NCBI GenBank assembly: GCA_946406115.1
Contig: OX291561.1
Span: forward strand, 7,618,273 to 7,682,272
DNA length: 64,000 bases
Reading direction: 5' to 3'
Source: Apoda limacodes
Taxonomy: Eukaryota; Arthropoda; Insecta; Lepidoptera; Limacodidae
Below are positions 1 to 8,914 of the stretch, in pieces. The translations under genes and the position numbers were made by a program. A model generated the notes under the pieces. That model was not told where the DNA came from. It worked only from the letters and a program-made list of their open reading frames with translations, and did no database searches. Every line of letters begins with the position of its first letter. Position 1 is the stretch's first letter.

Positions 1-80
1 ACAGACGTTCCTGTATCAGCCGACTGCTGCCGCGACGCAGCCCGCTATGGACCAACACCAGTTGATACACCAGCCAGCAG
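1..80 (+). CDS. NF-YA: NF-YA exon (Gln-rich activation region), truncated by window edge
   Basis: Reading from base 2 gives QTFLYQPTAAATQPAMDQ and continues to HQPA. The exon ends in phase 1 just before the donor gtaaaa at 81. The leftover G combines with TT of the next exon to give Val. The composition fits the NF-YA transactivation region. The true 5' border is outside the window. Confidence 0.9.
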
Positions 81-3000
81 GTAAAAAAAAATGATTCTCA
101 TCAATTAAAATATCAATAAAACACAATTGCTTGACCCTTAAAGGTTTATTGATGTATATTGTCACGGTTCCTTTCCCCAGAAGAGGGCAACCACCGTCAT
201 CATGGTGAAGCCTATCGCTGCAACACTGATTGTGTTGTAGAGTATCTGGACTGAGGAGGATTAATATATGTCCCATACGTCGTAAATTACCAGCTTAAAC
301 TAATAATCATTAAAATAAAAAACGTAGGACAAAATAATATACTCCTGACGAACTGTACCTAAGAAGTAAGTCTGGATTGGGCAAAGTTGATCTTTTGTTA
401 CATCAAAAAATCTTAGAGAAAACCTTAGCAGGGAGCTCATTCCGACAATACATCACGTCAACCACTTACATAATCGACATGCCAACCAGGATTAGCTTCA
501 CTATCATTTCTCTTTGGTTTTCCATATATAGTAGTCAAAGTACCACGGTTGAGGATTAATGCCAAGTTATATCTGTGGCGACAACATGGTTTTATAAAAA
601 AAAACGGCCTAGTGCGAGTTGGTCTCACGCACCGAGGGTTCCGTACCTGCCACCATTTACGAAATTTATAAACACAAACAAAAAAAGTGTGCCGCTAAGC
701 AGTCACCTATCCAAGTACTGACCAAGCCCAATGTTGCTTAAATTTGAATATCGTTTTCAACAAACAAATGTGTTACTGTTTCTCTAAATGATAAGCTAGA
801 TGCCGCTGTACCGGTTATTTAAAATAGTAATGGCTTGGGCCCATCTCACACTTGGACGGTTATTATTATTTGTTGTTATACTTTAGAGTTCATACTATTT
901 TTCACTGTGACACCCTTAAATTTTAACTTTTTTTTTATTTGTTAGATAATCCCCCATTATAACACATATTCTGTAAAAATTCAGGCTTCTTCCTATGTCG
1001 GTCTAAAAGATAGAGCCTTTAGAGACAGACAGCGTAGTCTTAGTAATACCCTCTGGGTACGGAACCCTAATAAAAAGCAAGCGGTTACGCGGGTGCGGTT
1101 GCGATTGAGTGGGGGCGAGAAGCGCCTCGGCACTCTTTGATACCTCGTGTATCCTTGCGAGCGCCGACGATCCCAGGGACGGCCCTATTAGGGGAGGTCT
1201 TTGAGAATAGTGTCGCTATCCGGATAGCGAGATCGTCATCTGGGGCCGTTAGTACGTGCCGTGGCCGCCTAACGATAGTTTTACGACCGTGCTCGGTCGG
1301 TCGGGAGATGAGATAAAATACTCAATATAATCATGAGTGACTTCTCATGCCTGCTTAGTAACATATAGCTTCCGCCTTGTCTACTTAGCCAAGTATTATA
1401 GACTCTTAAGTTAGAAGTTCCGTGTTAAGTTAAAATTCTCAGTTGCTACTTAAAGAGTGCCCTGACATTCATATGTTTAATTGATGGAAGATATTGACAC
1501 ATTTGTTGGTTTTGTAGTTATCAACTTGAATGGGAACCTGGTGCAGGTGGCTGGGGTGCAACCGCAGCAGATAGTCAACCAGCCGAACATAGTTATGGTA
1601 AGTTGGCACATATACCTACTGTTCAATATACCAAGTAGGTAGATGAAGTCCAGTATGGAATTTATTTATTTGCGCCAAACATGAGCAGCAAAAATTTAGC
1701 AAGTCAATTTGCAACCAATAATATTTTTTTTTTCCAGGTATTATCATGCAATCAGTCGAAAGACTATGAGCAGATGGGTTGATAGTTATATGGCGGTCAG
1801 AGCTAGATCCCCAATGGGATAAAGACTCTCCAATGCATTACGGACATCACTTTGATTCCAGGATGTGGCGTCTTTTAAACCTTCTCATGGGTTCCGGAGC
1901 AATAAGTTGGACTGCTAATTGGTTTGGGTGATTGACTAGTCTTGCTTGATATTTGGTGAAACTGGAACCAATTTCCTCTTTGACTGTACTAATATTTAGG
2001 TTTTCATGTAGCTCCGAGACTCTTATAAACCATGGAGAGTTAGAGATTTGTTTCAGGATATAATTTTGAGTCCTTTGGATTATACATATGCTGGAGTCAC
2101 TAGCTGCTTCCCACAGTTGTAGTCCGTATGTCCATATTGGTTTTAGTACAGTCTTGTAGATAAGAAGCTTGTTATCAAGTGACAGCTTAGAGTTTCTACC
2201 AAGCAGCCAGTAGAGGCCTCTATATTTCAAGTTGATTTCATCCCTTTTAGTTTGTAGATGTTTCTTCCAGGTGAGTCATCGATCCAATTGGATTACCAGG
2301 TATTTGGCAGACTCACTTTGGGGTAGCTGGTAATTACCCAGGGTGACAGGCGGGCAATTTCCCTTACGTAGGCTAAATGTTATATGAGTTGATTTTAAAG
2401 CACTGGCTCTAATACGCCACCTGGTCAACCACTTTTCGATTTCATCCAAATTTTGATGTAACATCGTAGAGGCTTTTATAGGGCAGTTGCTACGTGCAAG
2501 TATGGCCGTGTCATCAGCGAAGGTTGCGACAGTAACGTCATCATTCTGTGGAAGGTCGCATGTGTATATTTTGTATAGTATCTTATTCATCTTCTTTTAT
2601 TTGGAATATTCGTTCTTTAAGATACGACTCTATTATAGGAAAATATGGGCAAGGTAAAAGTGATTTTACCTTAAATAATAAGCCCTTGTGCCAAACCCTA
2701 TCAAATGCCTGCTGGATATCAAGAAATGCAGACGAGCAATATTCTTTTCTTTCGAATGCAACTTTTATGGTTTTGCAGACTCTATGTATCTCTTCAATTG
2801 TACCATGCTGTTGTCTAAAGCCAAACTGATGGTCCGGGATGATTGAGTTTTGGGTTTTGGATGGGTTTTTCAAACAATTTTGAAATTACAGGCAGCAGAC
2901 TTATTGGTCTATATGATGTAATTTTATTCTCTGGCTGTCCTGGTTTAGGGATCATTATTATATTTTTGGAGTGGCAGGTTTGATTGGCAAATCAAGTTGA

Positions 3001-6000
3001 AAATCTTGACTCAGTAAATCATCTATGTCAGTGACGTCAGTTTGTGGATCAGCTTCATTGGGCATAAACACTTTGGCTAGATGTTGTCCAAAAGCATCAG
3101 CCTTTTATTGCTTAGATCTTGCCCACTCATTGCCTTGTAATCGGAGGGGAGGCTTAGGATTTGTAGGCCTGATCTCACTTTTACAGGCTCTTCATAAAGA
3201 GTAGTTAGTTGCACTTGTTGCAGTTAATCTCAGCATCGAGGTGTTATTTGCACTAGTTATATCGGTTTTTAGATTCTTTATGGCCTTTTGAGAGCAGTTT
3301 TGTCAGCTTGATGTCTGCTGGTATGCCATATTCTCCGAAGTCTTCTTTTTTCGCGTATTATATTTTTTATTTCTATCGGAACATTATTTTTTCTTGGCAT
3401 GGGGCTTGGGTTAATCGGGGTGCATTTCCAACAAGCAGCCTGGATGATCTGTGTTAGACACTTTGTAGCTTCATTAATGTCACTCTCAGTTTTAAGAGAT
3501 ATTCTAAGAGTTCACAGAATGCTTCCCAATCTGTATTTCTGCAATACAATGTTGGTTGCTTCTCTTGGCTGATGACTTTGGTACTAATAGTCAGTATTAC
3601 TGGAATATGATTTGATGAGCCATCGCGACAGTCCCTTTGTTGGTTGCAACCAATAAATAAAAATTCCTGGCCACACACTTAGCAAAGCTAGATACCAGAT
3701 AACGGATACAAATACTTATACTTTTCTGTAAATACATATACATATTATACATAGACGCAAACAAAAATGTTCATCACATAAATATTTGTCCTATGCGGGG
3801 CTTGAACCCACACCCCTCATATCGGGACGTAGTCGCTACTACCCACAGAGCAACCCATGAATGCACTGTATATGTGATTAAAAAAAAAAGTTTCAAATTG
3901 TCGATTTACATATTGACAACAAGGAAGCTGGAAGGTATCAGGTATATGGGTATATCTGTGTCAGTCAATTTCTTCTCTTATATAAAATTATTACGTTTCA
4001 CTTTACAGATGGTGAACAACTCAAACTCCAGCAATTCTGGCGCGGCCGCGTCTGAAGCTAGCTCCTCGGCGGCAGGGTCTGACGAGGAACCACTGCTGTA
4101 CGTGAACGCGCGACAGTACAAGAGAATCCTGAAGCGCAGGGCAGCTCGAGCCAAGCTCCATGAACAGGGCAAGATACCCAAAGAGAGACCGGTTAGTTGA
4201 ACATTTTGTAAAAAAATTACAAACATTACAAGTTATAAAAGTTTTTTGTCACACCTTGCTCAAGTATTATTTAACTGTCAAGTTAAATAATTTACACAGC
4301 CACCGATACAATTGATATTCACTCCTGTCAGTTTAATTAATTATTAAAAGACTTGTTCCAAAATAGTTAAAAATCAACTTTACCAAGTGAAAAATACTCG
4401 TCTCGTAAATTGGACCGCCATGTCAGAGCAATTATCTAGTACCCAATAAGCTACCGTCTAATCTCGTATTTAACTAAAATCAAGACTCTTCTCTATGGAA
4501 AGGCCTGTGCCTTTGTAGTGGAAACAAAAGCGGCTGGGCCAACAAAAATGTCAGGATATGTTTTGTAGTTTTGTGATATTGTAGATAAACTGATGTCTAA
4601 TACAATTAAAAATAAGTAGGGAAAACACTTCTTTATTGTTATTATTGTGATTTTTCAGAAATATCTCCACGAGTCACGGCACAGACACGCCATGAACAGG
4701 ATAAGAGGAGAAGGCGGCAGGTTCCACTCCGGCAGTCGGAAGTAAGTTCATTTTACCTTTTCATACACATTTTTACTACAAAGGAGGATCACCTAAGCCT
4801 AGTAAACAAAAACGATATGCGATGTCATTGAAAAGGTTTTTTATGTACTACTACTTTCTTCTTGTAATTACGTTTCTATTGCAACACGCAATCAGTAATA
4901 TCAGGGGTAGTGCAGTCATTGGAGCGAAAAATAGGGTCTTACCTCATGGTTGCCACCCCTTCTCGGTGGTGTAAATTTTTTTTCTTCAAAATAACCTGTT
5001 CCTTTTATTTGCATTACAGCTCAATCATTTTACGTGCAAAAGACTTTTAACAGTGCTCATTTTAAAGCTTATTTCAAGCACTACAAAACCCTATTTCATT
5101 AGAATGCATAAAATGTATCTGCTCGCCGCTAGATGGCTTTGAATACATCGATAAAATTTCAGACAAAATAAAAAACGGCTTTGATCTTTAATATCTAGCA
5201 TAATATTGCACTTTATAAAAAACCGATTTGTTCAGTTTTTTACCTGCTACAATTTTGTTCATCATAAAATGTTCGTTAAAATGCATATTTTTGGAGTTAT
5301 TTGCAAAAAAACAATGAAAAACTTGAAAAATACCGAATTTTCAATTGCCAATAACTTGAAAAGTATTGGGTTTTCTGAAACATTTTTTTCTTAAAATTAG
5401 GTCTATCGATATCCGAGGTTCTTTTGAAGAAAAAAATTTACACCACTGAGAAGGGGTGGCAACCACCCCCAGGGTGGGTGCGGGGTTCAGATCCTTTTTA
5501 CTTTTGAAGTTAAGGGTAAGATGAGCCTAATTCCATTTCATACAAATCGGTTCACAGTAAAAAAATTCGGACCAATAACGCTTCAATGACTGCACTAGGG
5601 GGCCGTAAGCTTGTTTTGGTAGTGTGTTGTGACCATATGGTCACAGTATATATTTTTATTCTTGTAATTTAACATAATCAATTTAATGTTTCCTCCAGGG
5701 CTATGCAGTTATTAGAGCAGAGCGATGTCCACAAAGCCCTAGAAGAAATGAAACCAGATACTGTCTCCATAAGAATTATACAGGTATCTTCTATTACAAT
5801 TATTATTAAGATATGCTCTCTGGTTTTATTTAAAAAGTTTCTTTATTACAGCAATTAATGCTATTCGGATATAATTTGTAAATATGTGTGTATGTATTAT
5901 ATATATTTTTTTTATTGTAATATCTTAATACACAAATTACAGGACGACGAGAATGAAGATAAACCAAACCAATGGAGACGGCTAGCACCACACCAACCGC

Positions 6001-6014
6001 TGCAGTCAGCATAG
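1..6014 (+). CDS. NF-YA: Nuclear transcription factor Y subunit alpha (NF-YA), 3' six exons, partial at 5' end
   Basis: NF-YA joins the histone-fold pair NF-YB/NF-YC in the nucleus and gives the trimer its specificity for CCAAT boxes in promoters. Six exons (1-80, 1518-1597, 4009-4191, 4659-4741, 5699-5783, 5943-6014) join with matching phases (1, 0, 0, 2, 0). The order is a Gln/Asn-rich activation segment, a Ser/Ala/acidic linker, the subunit-association helix (YVNARQYKRILKRRAARAKL), a GKIPKER linker, the DNA-binding segment (KYLHESRHRHAM then RGEGGRF) and a short acidic C-terminal tail ending at TAG 6012-6014. The CBF-B domain is nearly identical to what I know of animal NF-YA. The start codon and first exons are upstream of the window. 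Introns carry a Jockey element, a SINE and a fold-back element. Identification is very secure and exon borders are secure. Confidence 0.97.
160..300 (+). repeat. Interspersed lepidopteran-type repeat fragment
   Basis: Motifs 'caaccaccgtcatcatggtg', 'gcaacactgattgtgttgta', 'gtatctggactgagg' and 'tcccatacgtcgtaaa' recur in diverged form at about 12640-12750, 14030-14180, 15660-15790 and 42880-43010. Confidence 0.45.
590..1080 (+). repeat. Short interspersed repeat bounded by gggttccgta / tacggaaccc
   Basis: It starts with 'ggcctagtgcgagttggtct' plus 'gagggttccgtacctgc' and ends with 'cagcgtagtcttagtaatac' and 'gggtacggaaccctaata'. The middle is diverged. This family is seen at 9650, 28115, 37688 and 40055, with edge fragments at 12140, 50920, 51340 and 52858. 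Confidence 0.6.
1085..1310. repeat. GC-rich island in NF-YA intron, probable repeat remnant
   Basis: About 225 bases are conspicuously GC- and CpG-rich in an AT-rich intron and include the palindrome-like 'cgctatccggatagcg'. I recall similar 'ctatccggatagcg' pieces in lepidopteran repeats but cannot name the family. No intact ORF. Confidence 0.4.
1518..1597 (+). CDS. NF-YA: NF-YA exon (Gln-rich activation region, second)
   Basis: The acceptor is ttttgtag and the donor gtaagt. The codons encode INLNGNLVQVAGVQPQQIVN followed by QPNIVM, in phase with the flanking exons (enters phase 1, leaves phase 0). The NGNLVQV...VQPQQI pattern is typical of the NF-YA activation segment. Confidence 0.93.
1709..1721. 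repeat. Target-site duplication, left copy (Jockey)
   Basis: ttgcaaccaataa occurs here and again at 3644-3656, bracketing the Jockey element exactly at its poly-A tail and at its truncated 5' end. Confidence 0.85.
1722..3643 (-). mobile_element. 5'-truncated Jockey-clade non-LTR retrotransposon (decayed)
   Basis: On the minus strand, in order: the end of the AP-endonuclease domain (SSNHIPVILTIS, near 3600), the reverse transcriptase fingers/palm (PDHQFGFRQQHGT and AFLDIQQAFDRVWHKGL, 2873-2583), the catalytic FADDTAIL (2590-2276 frame), and the C-terminal LLIYKTVLKPIWTYGLQLWE segment (2230-1847). Stops and frameshifts break the frame. A 10-base T run at 1724-1733 is the poly-A tail. Identical 13-mers flank it. 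It sits in the second intron of NF-YA in antisense. Confidence 0.93.
3644..3656. repeat. Target-site duplication, right copy (Jockey)
   Basis: A perfect 13-base match to 1709-1721. It marks the point where reverse transcription of the Jockey element stopped. Confidence 0.85.
3671..3856 (-). mobile_element. tRNA-derived SINE, copy 1
   Basis: On the minus strand it has a tRNA-like head with a B box (gggttcaagccccgc), then 'acaaatatttatgtgatgaac', and a tail 'tttgtatccgttatctggta' shared with copies at 11148 and 16121. It lies in the NF-YA intron, antisense to the gene. Confidence 0.75.
4009..4191 (+). CDS. NF-YA: NF-YA exon (linker plus subunit-association helix)
   Basis: The acceptor is ctttacag and the donor gttagt; the exon has 61 codons, phase 0 at both ends. 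A Ser/Asn/Ala-rich acidic linker (ending SDEEPLL) precedes YVNARQYKRILKRRAARAKL and HEQGKIPKERP, the NF-YB/NF-YC-binding helix. The last codon is Pro where vertebrate NF-YA has Arg (KERR). Confidence 0.97.
4659..4741 (+). CDS. NF-YA: NF-YA exon (CCAAT-binding segment)
   Basis: The acceptor is tttttcag and the donor gtaagt; the exon enters in phase 0 and leaves in phase 2. It encodes KYLHESRHRHAMNRIRGEGG and RFHSGSRK, the DNA-contacting A2 helix with its three His residues and the GxGGRF motif that inserts into the minor groove at CCAAT. Confidence 0.97.
4908..5597. mobile_element. Fold-back / MITE-like element with long inverted repeats in NF-YA intron
   Basis: The ends 'tagtgcagtcattggagcg' (4908-4926) and its near-perfect complement (5579-5597) are inverted. 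The subterminal 'accccttctcggtggtgtaa' and the following T-rich stretch (about 4955-5000) pair with 5422-5465. There is no coding capacity. It lies between the exon ending at 4741 and the one starting at 5699. Confidence 0.75.
5699..5783 (+). CDS. NF-YA: NF-YA exon (C-terminal tail, first part)
   Basis: The acceptor is tcctccag and the donor gtatct. It enters in phase 2 and encodes AMQLLEQSDVHKALEEMKPD then TVSIRIIQ, leaving in phase 0. This region is less conserved than the CBF-B domain; the helix-rich tail is consistent with animal NF-YA. Confidence 0.92.
5943..6014 (+). CDS. NF-YA: NF-YA terminal coding exon
   Basis: The acceptor is aaattacag. It reads DDENEDKPNQWRRLAPHQPL then QSA and a TAG stop. 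It is in phase 0 with the previous exon, and stop codons follow in all frames soon after. Confidence 0.93.
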   Translation, partial: DDENEDKPNQWRRLAPHQPLQSA

Positions 6015-7640
6015 CAGATAAAAACTGAGTGTGTGGATATTGACTGAATAAAATCACGTTAGTGAAAATGAAGTGGCCACTCTGCATGTTGGCAAACACT
6101 TAAAAATTGGCCAGGGAGGACTAAAACAGTGATTGTAGTTATAGTGAAGTGATGGTGATTATGTAAAGTTGACAAATTGGATACGAATGTGTTCTTTCTC
6201 ATATTTTAAGTAATTATAAATCTGGTAATTCATTGCTATTGTAAAAAAATTATGTTTAAAGGCAATGTATGACGAAAGAATTTTCAAACCAGATAATATT
6301 CTTGGAACTTAAGTTCCATAAAAATTCAATTGGCAAAAAACTAAACGGTGAAATTTTCTATCATTTAAAAGAACAATAGTTTAAGAGCGTTTAGACAATT
6401 TTGAGCATGTCATGTTTTAACAAAATTATTTTTTTATAGCGAAAAGCAAAAAAAAAATGCCAATTTTTTAGGATGTGTTCTAGTTATCGCCAAGAATAAA
6501 AATCAATATTCAAATTAATGATTTATTTATATTAGATATTGCAATATGTAGTTTAATAGTAATCTACTATTATAGACCAAAATTTTGTCTAAGAGCCCTT
6601 AAGTTGTATTTTTATTTCAAGATTTGTACCATTCAAATGTTGCATAAAAGTGATAATTGGTTTAAAATCGCTTAAATTGTCTAAAAAACTTTTTTTTAAA
6701 TGTAAATATTTTAGTTTTAAATTTGTTATTTATTTATTTAAGTACATCACACAAACAAAAGTATGTAAATAGTTTATCTGAAAAGGGAGTAATGATGGTT
6801 TTTGTTACTTGTTATAAAATATTCGAATGGTATAACCATAGTAGATATTGGTTACAGAAATATACATAGTTGTGATGAAATTATCTGATGATTACTTGTA
6901 AAATGATTAATATTTCCAAAGTCAAAGATATAATGCGGCTGGCTAGTTTGATGGTATTATGATTATGAGCTGTCTATGGACACTTTTGGATCAATAAATG
7001 GTTTTCATGATAGCAGTAACAACTCAGTAACACAATTTTCGGACAAAATGTGATATATTCGTGTTACAGGGGGTAGGATTTGAATTATTTATAAAGCTAA
7101 GATTCCATAATGCAAGTAACTGCATCTAGCAACACGATTGTTTTAAGAAAATACCAAAAAAATGTGTAAAAGAGGTTTTTGTATAATTAAAAAACAAATC
7201 CAGTTACTTGTAAATCAGTCGTTAGTTACATTAGGAAATTGACATTGACAAAAAAAAACTTGTCTAACAAGTCTGGGCAGGTGCCCAACTGTTAGGTAAG
7301 TTGAGCTTATGGGGATGTGCCCACTTACCACTTATTCTAAATTCTAACACTACTAAACTGTTTTTGTTTTTATAAAGTCAGTTAAAAGAGTTTTTAACTC
7401 CACTAAGTTTTTAAATTACAGTTTAAGTTTGTACGAAAATGTTTTGTTTGCCAAACTGATGAGTTAGTAGAAACCAAAGATGTGTTCAATAAATCTTGGT
7501 TAATTATTGAGGAAACGACTTTGTAAATATGTAAATTAAAACAGTAGAACCTTTTTGAATAGGTAGTTCAAAAGAAATAAATATTTGCACTTACATTATT
7601 TTGTTTCAATTGCAATAAATAAATTTCATTCAAATATAAA
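6015..7640 (+). other. Probable NF-YA 3' untranslated region
   Basis: AT-rich sequence without splice-like breaks or convincing ORFs follows the stop. AATAAA polyadenylation signals occur at 7488-7493, 7576-7581 and 7614-7619, and an early one lies near 6047. The true end cannot be fixed without transcripts. Confidence 0.5.
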
Positions 7641-7649
7641 AAGTTTATT
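7614..7649. promoter_or_regulatory. Facing polyadenylation signals of two convergent genes
   Basis: AATAAA on + (7614-7619) belongs to the NF-YA side. TTTATT at 7644-7649 is AATAAA on - and would serve as the most distal signal of the KIAA1549-like gene. A nearer minus-strand signal is TTTATT at 8714-8719, about 60 bases beyond that gene's stop. Confidence 0.4.
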
Positions 7650-8605
7650 AAACTATAAAGTAAACAAATTCGTAAAATTCATTTAAAAAAATTACAGATA
7701 GGCGGGTTTTTTGTATCTTTCACCATAAAATTACTTAACTAATATCTGTGTTAAACATAACACTACATGAGTAACAAATATATAATCAAAACTTTACAAG
7801 TGGTCAAAATATGAAAATTTATAACAATAAAAATTTGCAAAAAAAAATACAAAATAAAAAAATCTAAATACTGAAATACCAATGATGTGAATGTAGAAAC
7901 AGTTTTTACCTTTAGCTTTTTTTACCGTTTTATAGTCTTAGATATTGCACTACATAACAAAATTTAACGATTATGCTAGGTACCCTACACTTTGCACAAT
8001 TTGAACGGATAACAAGTTATAAATTAAAATGCAAAAACAGGTATACCTTCCCCATTTATAGCAGTATATATTTCAAGTGGAAGGCAGATTTTCTATGATA
8101 CCTACATACGGAAGAATATCCGTTAAAATGTAGTAAGGACATACTACCAAGTCTGTCCCACTCTCGGGTTAGCTACGTTTATCCATCAATTATACTTTAA
8201 GCTAGGCCTTGTAATAATTAAAAAAAAAATACTTATATTAAAAATTACTACCAAGGTATTGCTTATGAAAAATGTTGAAACAATTGGAATTTTTTACGTA
8301 GTGGAGAAGTGTTAGCGGGAAAGAAGCAAAGAACTGTAATAAACTCAAGACTATCGTCGCAAATTAAATATGTACAAAAGGGCCACTGCATATTAAGCGC
8401 TAACCCCCTCCCCCGCCCCATAGGGCACGCATACACAGCGTACAAGCGAACTCAAGGAGTTTCAAAGGAATTTAAAAGGGGAAGTTACAACACCTTTACG
8501 ACTAAGAAACAGAACTGGCGGTCAGGAATACCGATAAGTATTATACTACATATCTTCAATAGCATTTGTGTAGCAAATTAGGCAGTAATAAATGGAGAAA
8601 CGATT

Positions 8606-8752
8606 CTAATTTGGAATACAGCGACTCTCAGTTAACAAATAGAGTAAGTAAACGCCGGATTATTTTACGCCGATATTGTATCAGTAAATCATTTAAATAT
8701 AGTAGGTATGGTTTTTATTAAGTAGTATTCCAAATTAGCATCTCTTACTCTA
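8606..8752. repeat. Two interleaved inverted-repeat pairs in the presumed 3' UTR of the KIAA1549-like gene
   Basis: ctaatttggaatac (8606-8619) is perfectly complementary to 8725-8738, and tagagtaag (8640-8648) to 8744-8752. The pairs cross (A-B-A'-B'), so both could only form together as a pseudoknot-like fold. Confidence 0.6.
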
Positions 8753-8779
8753 CCTATATCAATTTGTAGTACTAAAATA

Positions 8780-8914
8780 CTATTGAGGTCTGTCAGTTTG
8801 TTCGCGCACGCGCTGAATCTCTGTCTTGATGGCAGATATGATGGGCAGGGCAGGATCGTTGTCCGGGAGACGACCTTCCGCCAAGATGAATCCAGGATTT
8901 ACAACTGGCAGCGG
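8780..8914 (-). CDS. KIAA1549-like exon 15: conserved C-terminus and stop
   Basis: The acceptor is ggttctag (phase 0); 44 codons then TAG at 8782-8780. It encodes PLPVVNPGFILAEGRLPDN and PALPIISAIKTEIQRVREQ. The terminal amphipathic helix corresponds to the human LIKAIREELLRL C-terminus. Confidence 0.9.
   Translation of the reverse strand, partial: PLPVVNPGFILAEGRLPDNDPALPIISAIKTEIQRVREQTDRPQ

Noticed and set aside
3793..4008. N-terminal extension of the open frame into the NF-YA linker exon
   Set aside because: The frame is open upstream of 4009 only by chance and includes SINE sequence; a strong acceptor at 4008 and phase match to the 1518-1597 exon define the border.
8780..8914. Alternative frame for the last exon (direct join of the 10032 exon to an acceptor inside it)
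   Set aside because: It would skip the exon at 9294-9417 and give a Cys/His/Arg-rich tail lacking the conserved C-terminal helix; the model with the extra exon restores family similarity and all phases.
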